Shown here piece by piece: positions 6,165 through 9,622 of a stretch of DNA of 9,622 nucleotides. The stretch comes from JAEMQF01 sp031419715 (GTDB taxonomy: Bacteria > Pseudomonadota > Gammaproteobacteria > Burkholderiales > Burkholderiaceae_C). How positions within the stretch are numbered: the stretch's first letter is position 1; the number at the start of each line of letters is the position of its first letter. Location: positions 1-9,622 of the forward strand of contig JANOLJ010000375.1 of assembly GCA_031419715.1 (NCBI GenBank), written 5' to 3'. Position numbers and translations under genes: made by a program. A model generated the notes under the pieces. The model did no database searches. It saw nothing but the letters and a program-made list of their open reading frames with translations, and was not told the DNA's origin.

Positions 6165-6383
6165 CTATTTGCCCTGCCGGACCATCATCGAGTTCATGTA
6201 GGCAAAGCTGATGGCCGACAGCACGCCCGTGCCCATGCTGATGGCGAAGCCCCAGACCAGCAGTCCGGTCCACTCGTCGTGGTAGCGCATGCCCAGCAGC
6301 GGCAGGAAGGCGAGCTGGAACACGGTGCCCAGGCCGACGCCGACGATGAAGCCGCTGTAAAGGATGTTGATGAGTCGATGCAT
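6165..6383 (-). CDS. Two-helix small membrane protein, 72 residues
   Basis: Two hydrophobic helices at about residues 7-28 and 39-62 are joined by GMRYHDEWTG, a loop with several charged residues. No family is recognised. The ATG at 6383 comes seven bases after the stop of the mini-oxidase-like gene; GGAGG lies 11 bases upstream, slightly far. It precedes the catalytic subunit by 50 bases. Its pairing with the four-helix protein just upstream (together about six helices) suggests the two are partners, but this is inferred from order only. Confidence 0.65.
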   Translation of the reverse strand: MHRLINILYSGFIVGVGLGTVFQLAFLPLLGMRYHDEWTGLLVWGFAISMGTGVLSAISFAYMNSMMVRQGK

Positions 6384-6390
6384 GTTTGGC

Positions 6391-6879
6391 TCAGCCTCCG
6401 CGTTTCTTGAAGACAGTCAGGTAGACGTTGGCGATGAAAGTCCAGTAGCCGAAGCCCATCAGCATCGCCCCGGTGATGATCAGGATGTGGTGGATCGGGC
6501 CGACCGCCTCGAGTGCCTGCGGATAAGTCATTCCGGCATGGACCATGTTGCCCTCGATCACGCCCAGGATCACGAGCGAGGTGAAGAAAATGCCCACGCC
6601 GATCGTCGACAACCAGAACGACACCTCCGACAAGGTGGCGCTGTAAACGGGCCGTGACAGAAGGCGCGGCAGCACGTAATAGAACAGCCCCATCATCCCC
6701 ATCGTGACGCCGCCGACGAGGTTGATGTGGGCGTGTGCCAGCGGGTCGATCAGGTGGCCCGCCGCGCCCGCCGCGCGCAGCCATTGGCCGAAACCCGGAA
6801 AGGTTTGCATCACGCCGAGCACCGTGCCGATGAGCAGGTTGGTCACCGAGACGACGATGAACCGCACCACCAGCGGCAT
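6391..6879 (-). CDS. Stand-alone protein resembling the C-terminal helices of heme-copper oxidase subunit I
   Basis: From ATG 6879 the product has 162 residues and four membrane helices (about 5-25, 48-72, 86-108, 129-155). It resembles the last third of the CcoN-like protein of this window: AHAHINLVGG aligns with AHAHLALLGF, FYYVLPRLLSRPVYS with YYGLPKLLKRELYS, and SFWLSTIG with HFWMMSIG. It keeps both heme-ligand-type histidines (H49, H51) but has no CuB ligands, so it may bind heme b or only scaffold. ATG 6879 has no Shine-Dalgarno site. The frame stays open upstream, and an ATT at 6969, overlapping the previous stop and preceded by GGGGAG, would add 30 residues (192 in all). Function unknown; a subunit or duplicate fragment of the oxidase is the best guess. 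Confidence 0.75.
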   Translation of the reverse strand: MPLVVRFIVVSVTNLLIGTVLGVMQTFPGFGQWLRAAGAAGHLIDPLAHAHINLVGGVTMGMMGLFYYVLPRLLSRPVYSATLSEVSFWLSTIGVGIFFTSLVILGVIEGNMVHAGMTYPQALEAVGPIHHILIITGAMLMGFGYWTFIANVYLTVFKKRGG

Positions 6880-6964
6880 GCGGCCGGAGGTGGCGTCGGC
6901 TGCGCCCGGCGCCAGGGCGTCGTCTTCACCGGGCCCTTGCCGGCGCGGGAGTTCACTGATGCGG

Positions 6965-7441
6965 CTAATGGCGGCTCCCCGATCCGGTAATGGTGCCGAG
7001 ATGGCGGACGTAGCTCACGAGCTGCCTGCGTTGACTCTCCGACAGCTGCTTTTTCCAACCGATCATCGGCGTGCCCGGCTGCGGTTCGCTGATGAACTCG
7101 AACAACTGCGCATCGCTGCGGGCCCGTGTCTTCGGGCTCGTCAGGTTGGCCGGGCGCGGCGTCACGCGATAAGCCCACTCGCCGCGTCCGTCGCCGCGCG
7201 AACCGTGGCAGTCCAGACAAAGCTGGACGTAATAGACACGACCCTGTTCCATCGATACCGGGTCGGCCCCGGCATGCAGGCGCGCAAGGTCGATCGGCGC
7301 GGAGGCGTCGGCCGCGGCAACCTTCATGTCGACGACGGGTTTGCGCTGCATCGCGGCGGCATAGGCCAACGCGCCCGCGACGACGATGCATGATGCGACG
7401 ATCACGCTACTGCGCCCTGCCGCCGAAACGGGTAGCGTCAT
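6965..7441 (-). CDS. Membrane-anchored monoheme cytochrome c
   Basis: The protein has 158 residues from ATG 7441, whose ATGA overlaps the stop of the diheme cytochrome gene. An uncleaved signal anchor lies at about 12-30. The heme motif is C75-L-D-C-H79, followed by GSRGDGRG and TPRPANL, a pattern common in class I cytochromes of oxidase and dehydrogenase complexes. Met126 in GTPMIGW is the probable axial ligand. It ends GSGSRH and stops at TAG 6965-6967. It likely acts in the periplasm as an electron carrier between the diheme cytochrome and the oxidase core, by gene order. Confidence 0.85.
   Translation of the reverse strand: MTLPVSAAGRSSVIVASCIVVAGALAYAAAMQRKPVVDMKVAAADASAPIDLARLHAGADPVSMEQGRVYYVQLCLDCHGSRGDGRGEWAYRVTPRPANLTSPKTRARSDAQLFEFISEPQPGTPMIGWKKQLSESQRRQLVSYVRHLGTITGSGSRH
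6975..6980 (-). promoter_or_regulatory. Ribosome binding site pointing to an ATT start codon
   Basis: GGGGAG on the minus strand is followed, after five bases, by ATT at 6969-6967, in frame with the mini-oxidase-like gene. This ATT shares one base with the TAG stop of the preceding cytochrome gene, like the tight stop-start overlaps elsewhere in the cluster. No ATG, GTG or TTG occurs in that frame between the upstream in-frame stop and ATG 6879. ATT initiation is rare but known for infC. Confidence 0.4.
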
Positions 7442-8379
7442 TTGCGCGTTCCGGTGCCAGCCGGCGCGGCCTTCGCGGTGCGGGCGAGCTGCACTTCGTT
7501 GCGGACTTTTTCCAGGTTCCAATCGCCTCGGAACGACATCACGTACCAGACAAGTTGCCAGCGCTGATCTTCCTTGAGAAAGTCGGCAAACGACGGCATC
7601 GGCGTGCCGTCGATGCCGGTGGTGAAGGTTTGGTACACGCCACGCGGGTCGCTGGCGCCGACATATTGCGCGGCGTCGCCGAAATCGCGCGGCTTGATCG
7701 GCAGGCCGTTGTCGTCCGTGAGTTCAGGCGCCGACGGGCCATCGCCCAGCCCGGTGGGCCCGTGGCACTTGGAGCACTGCATCTTGGCGTACACCTCCTT
7801 GCCCGCCACCAGCGCAGCCGCGTCGGGCAGCGGCGGCTCACCCACCTCGACCGCCGGTTGCTGGTAGTCCTTCTCCTCCACCCAGCGCTTGGACAGGCTC
7901 TTGATGTAGGCCACCACCGCCCAGCGGTCGCGCTCGGGCAGGAACTTGAAAGACGGCATGGCTTGGTCGGCCACCAGCCCGCGTGAAATCGAGCTGAACA
8001 AGTCGTTGTCGGTGGGCAGCGAGCCGCTCGGTGTCGAGCGGATCTTGAAGACGGCCGCGGTGAAGTCACGCGGCTGGCGCGGCAGCTTATGCCCCTGCGC
8101 GTATTTGTCGCCCAGGGTCCACACGCCGCCGTTGCCATCGCCCTTGACGCCGTGGCAGCCGATGCACATGCCGCGGAAGACCCACTCACCGTGCTTCAAC
8201 AACCGCGCGTCGACGGGCGGGCTGCCTGCAATAGGCGCAATGTTTCCGGTCGCGGCTGAAAACTCGAAGAACGACTTCTTCGCTGTGGCGCTGGTTTCTT
8301 TCTGTGCCGACACGGCGACGCCCACACCAATCGCCAGGGCCACTGCGCCAAGGAGCGCGAACGTACCAAAGACCTTCAT
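7438..8379 (-). CDS. Diheme cytochrome c, membrane-anchored or secreted
   Basis: The protein has 313 residues with an N-terminal hydrophobic segment at about 4-24 and two class I cytochrome domains. Domain one has C72-I-G-C-H76 with Met141 (AMPSF) as axial ligand; domain two has C202-S-K-C-H206 with Met261 (PMPSF). The shared GxGDG and MPSF motifs indicate an internal duplication. ATG 8379 has AGGAG 12 bases upstream, too far; TTG 8385 would be better placed (six bases) and adds only two residues. The open frame continues to 8721, but that part reads as non-coding. As first gene of the cluster it is the likely entry point for electrons. A diheme protein of this kind could also act as a peroxidase-like or quinol-linked partner. 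Confidence 0.87.
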   Translation of the reverse strand: MKVFGTFALLGAVALAIGVGVAVSAQKETSATAKKSFFEFSAATGNIAPIAGSPPVDARLLKHGEWVFRGMCIGCHGVKGDGNGGVWTLGDKYAQGHKLPRQPRDFTAAVFKIRSTPSGSLPTDNDLFSSISRGLVADQAMPSFKFLPERDRWAVVAYIKSLSKRWVEEKDYQQPAVEVGEPPLPDAAALVAGKEVYAKMQCSKCHGPTGLGDGPSAPELTDDNGLPIKPRDFGDAAQYVGASDPRGVYQTFTTGIDGTPMPSFADFLKEDQRWQLVWYVMSFRGDWNLEKVRNEVQLARTAKAAPAGTGTRK

Positions 8380-8385
8380 TTTCAA

Positions 8386-8599
8386 CGCCCACTCCTGCAT
8401 TGCGCCGGCACGGGGCCGCGCGTTGACCTGGACTCGATGCACCGCAACCGAATTCGACACCCACCCCAAGGCTTCCCGGTGCGCCAGCTTGGACGCGCTC
8501 CCGTAGCACCCGATGGTCGCGGAGTCTGCCCGCGCCGTCCAATCACTTGTATAGATACTGCCGGTTGATGCATCGCGTCTCCAGGCCCGCTTGGGCAGA
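8386..8599 (-). promoter_or_regulatory. Upstream region of the cytochrome/oxidase cluster
   Basis: About 214 bases without a convincing gene separate the OxyR-linked peptide from the diheme cytochrome, so the main cluster promoter is expected here. A minus-strand TATACA (8553-8548) could be a -10 element, with a poor -35 about 17 bases upstream, as in an activator-dependent promoter. A perfect 8-base palindrome GATGCATC (8567-8574) overlaps that -35 position. No full FNR, NorR or NsrR site was recognised, and no clear rho-independent terminator was seen. Confidence 0.3.
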
Positions 8600-8749
8600 T
8601 CAGTGTTTGTGCACCGCGGCGGCAGCGCTGGTAGTGGCCTCGACCCTGACCTGAACCAGGACCTTGGTGGCGCCGGCCTTGCAGGCGTGCGCCGTGGCAA
8701 CAAGGCAGGCCAGCGCCACACCGATACACGACGAGCGGACCGCGTTCAT
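8600..8749 (-). CDS. Small exported peptide overlapping oxyR, 49 residues
   Basis: The ATG at 8749 overlaps the oxyR stop codon (ATGA), which suggests coupled translation. Residues 1-22 read as a signal peptide (basic residue, hydrophobic core VALACLVATA, AHA before Cys23). The mature part would be about 27 residues with one Cys and a His-containing end (VHKH). No family is recognised. The overlap is the main support; a chance open frame is possible in GC-rich DNA. Confidence 0.4.
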   Translation of the reverse strand: MNAVRSSCIGVALACLVATAHACKAGATKVLVQVRVEATTSAAAAVHKH

Positions 8750-9622
8750 GCGGCGGCGCGGCTGCCGTGTGCGCTGCCAAGCGGATCAAGAAGTGGCACC
8801 GGGCGATCGGCGTACTTCTCAGTCGGGGTGCGAATCTCCTGCGCCTGCCGGTCGCGGATCAGCTCGCCGAGCTTACGCAACGTCGTTTGGCGCGGGAACT
8901 GGTGCCGCCATACGAGGCCGATCGTGCGCTGCGGCCGCGGTGGCGCGAAGGGCCGGATCAGCACCTCGCCGTCGCGCAACGATCCGGCGCCCGGCAGAGA
9001 CGCCAGCTGCGGAAGCAGGGTGCAGCCGACCCCTTGGCCCACCATCTGGAGCAAGGTCTCGATGCTTGTCGCCTTAAGTTCCTCGCGCCTCGCGGTGTCA
9101 TGCTCGGCGCAGATTGCGAGCGCCTGGTTGCGCATGCAGTGCCCGTCTTCAAGCAGCAGCAGGTTTTCGCTCGCCAGATCCGTCGGTGCGATCTGGCGCA
9201 GCCCCGCCAGCCGGTGCCCGCGCGGCAGCGCGACGACGAACGACTCGCTGAACAGATCCATGGTCTCGAGGTCGGTGCCGTGCACTGGCAAGGCCAGCAG
9301 CAGCGCGTCGAGTCGGCCCCGCCGCAGGCGCTCGAGCAGGTGCTCTGTCAAGTCCTCGCGCAGGTAGATGGTGAGGTCGGGGAACCGGGCGCGGATCTCC
9401 GGCAGCAGCTGCGGAAACAGGTAAGGCCCGAGCGTCGGGATGACGCCCAGACGCAGCGGCCCGCTCATCGGATCTTTGCAGCGGCGGGCCGTCTCCTTGA
9501 TCTGATCCACCACCGACAATACGGTCCGCGCGTGCTCGATGATGCGCTCGCCGATCGGCGTCGCACGCAGGGGGTGCTTGCCGCGCACGAACAGCGTCAC
9601 GTCCAGGGTGTCTTCCAGCTTC
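8746..9622 (-). CDS. oxyR: OxyR-type LysR-family redox regulator, N-terminus outside the window
   Basis: The fragment begins inside the helix-turn-helix domain (KLEDTLDVTLFVR) and runs through the full effector domain to GSRAAA. About 37 N-terminal residues are missing compared with E. coli OxyR. The motif EDGHCMRNQALAIC holds the two redox cysteines with the OxyR spacing of nine residues (codons at 9138-9136 and 9111-9109), matching C199 and C208. Other OxyR hallmarks are MSGPLRLGVIPTLGPYL, ATSIETLLQMVGQG and RTIGLVWR. OxyR senses peroxide by disulfide formation and activates antioxidant genes. It reads in the same direction as the oxidase cluster, so it may be linked to it, but no OxyR site was identified. 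Confidence 0.92.
   Translation of the reverse strand, partial: KLEDTLDVTLFVRGKHPLRATPIGERIIEHARTVLSVVDQIKETARRCKDPMSGPLRLGVIPTLGPYLFPQLLPEIRARFPDLTIYLREDLTEHLLERLRRGRLDALLLALPVHGTDLETMDLFSESFVVALPRGHRLAGLRQIAPTDLASENLLLLEDGHCMRNQALAICAEHDTARREELKATSIETLLQMVGQGVGCTLLPQLASLPGAGSLRDGEVLIRPFAPPRPQRTIGLVWRHQFPRQTTLRKLGELIRDRQAQEIRTPTEKYADRPVPLLDPLGSAHGSRAAA

Noticed and set aside
4579..6201. Long plus-strand open frame (540 codons) opposite the catalytic subunit gene
   Set aside because: Its product is an Asp/His/Gln/Arg-rich, domain-free sequence, as expected from the antisense of a GC-rich membrane-protein gene; the minus strand carries a clear CcoN-like protein.
6115..6273. Extended N-terminus for the CcoN-like protein
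   Set aside because: The extension overlaps the preceding 72-residue gene in another frame and reads as its shadow; ATG 6114 has a well-spaced ribosome binding site and gives normal CcoN length.
8436..8576. Repeated GATGCAYCGC motif at 8436-8445 and 8567-8576 as paired regulator sites
   Set aside because: Two imperfect ten-base copies 131 bases apart can occur by chance and match no regulator site I know.
8380..8721. Upstream extension of the diheme cytochrome reading frame
   Set aside because: The added sequence lacks family features and would bury the signal segment; a ribosome binding site and signal peptide start near 8379-8385.
1..9622. CRISPR arrays, insertion sequences, tRNA or rRNA genes
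   Set aside because: No regular direct repeats, transposase-like proteins, terminal inverted repeats or RNA gene signatures were found in the window.

Overview
The window comes from a GC-rich proteobacterium. The MoxR-type ATPase, the OxyR, the C-family oxidase genes and the strong preference for G or C at third codon positions suggest a Betaproteobacterium, probably Burkholderiales; this is inferred from style, not from a database match. Almost all coding is on the minus strand and reads from high to low coordinates.

Layout in the direction of minus-strand transcription. At the right edge lies an OxyR-type redox regulator (5' end outside the window), overlapped by a 49-residue exported peptide. 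After a gap of about 210 bases comes a long, tightly packed cluster: a diheme cytochrome c (8379-7438), a monoheme cytochrome c (7441-6965), a four-helix mini-protein resembling the last third of a heme-copper oxidase subunit I (6879-6391), a 72-residue membrane protein (6383-6165), a full-length CcoN-like catalytic subunit (6114-4687), a CcoO-like cytochrome (4667-4140), a protein like the heme-free N-terminal part of CcoP (4143-3739), a 68-residue membrane protein (3711-3505), a monoheme cytochrome (3440-2982), a CcoS-like protein (2936-2742) and a second, paralogous monoheme cytochrome (2745-2305). A 45-residue membrane protein then lies on the plus strand (2174-2311). Minus-strand genes follow: a TlpA-like thioredoxin lipoprotein (2128-1607) and two small membrane proteins (1610-1308, 1311-1168). 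An amicyanin-like cupredoxin (plus strand, 458-1132) and the start of a NorQ/CbbQ ATPase (minus strand, 314 to the left edge) close the window.

How it fits together (inference). The genes describe a membrane respiratory complex built on a divergent C-family (cbb3-like) heme-copper core. The catalytic subunit keeps the six canonical histidines and the active-site tyrosine, but has Gln where P. stutzeri CcoN has Glu323. It also has an extra His two residues before the first CuB ligand. The usual diheme CcoP appears to be broken into a membrane-anchor protein and two separately anchored monoheme cytochromes. Six c-type heme motifs and one type-1 copper site provide possible electron entry routes. 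The thioredoxin lipoprotein, the CcoS-like protein and the NorQ-like ATPase look like assembly factors for heme, copper or iron insertion. Because NorQ normally matures nitric oxide reductase, NO reduction remains possible, although the conserved tyrosine favours O2 reduction.

The most unusual parts are the stand-alone oxidase C-terminal-like protein, whose best ribosome binding site points to an ATT start, the dismantled CcoP, and the number of unassigned small membrane proteins in the cluster.
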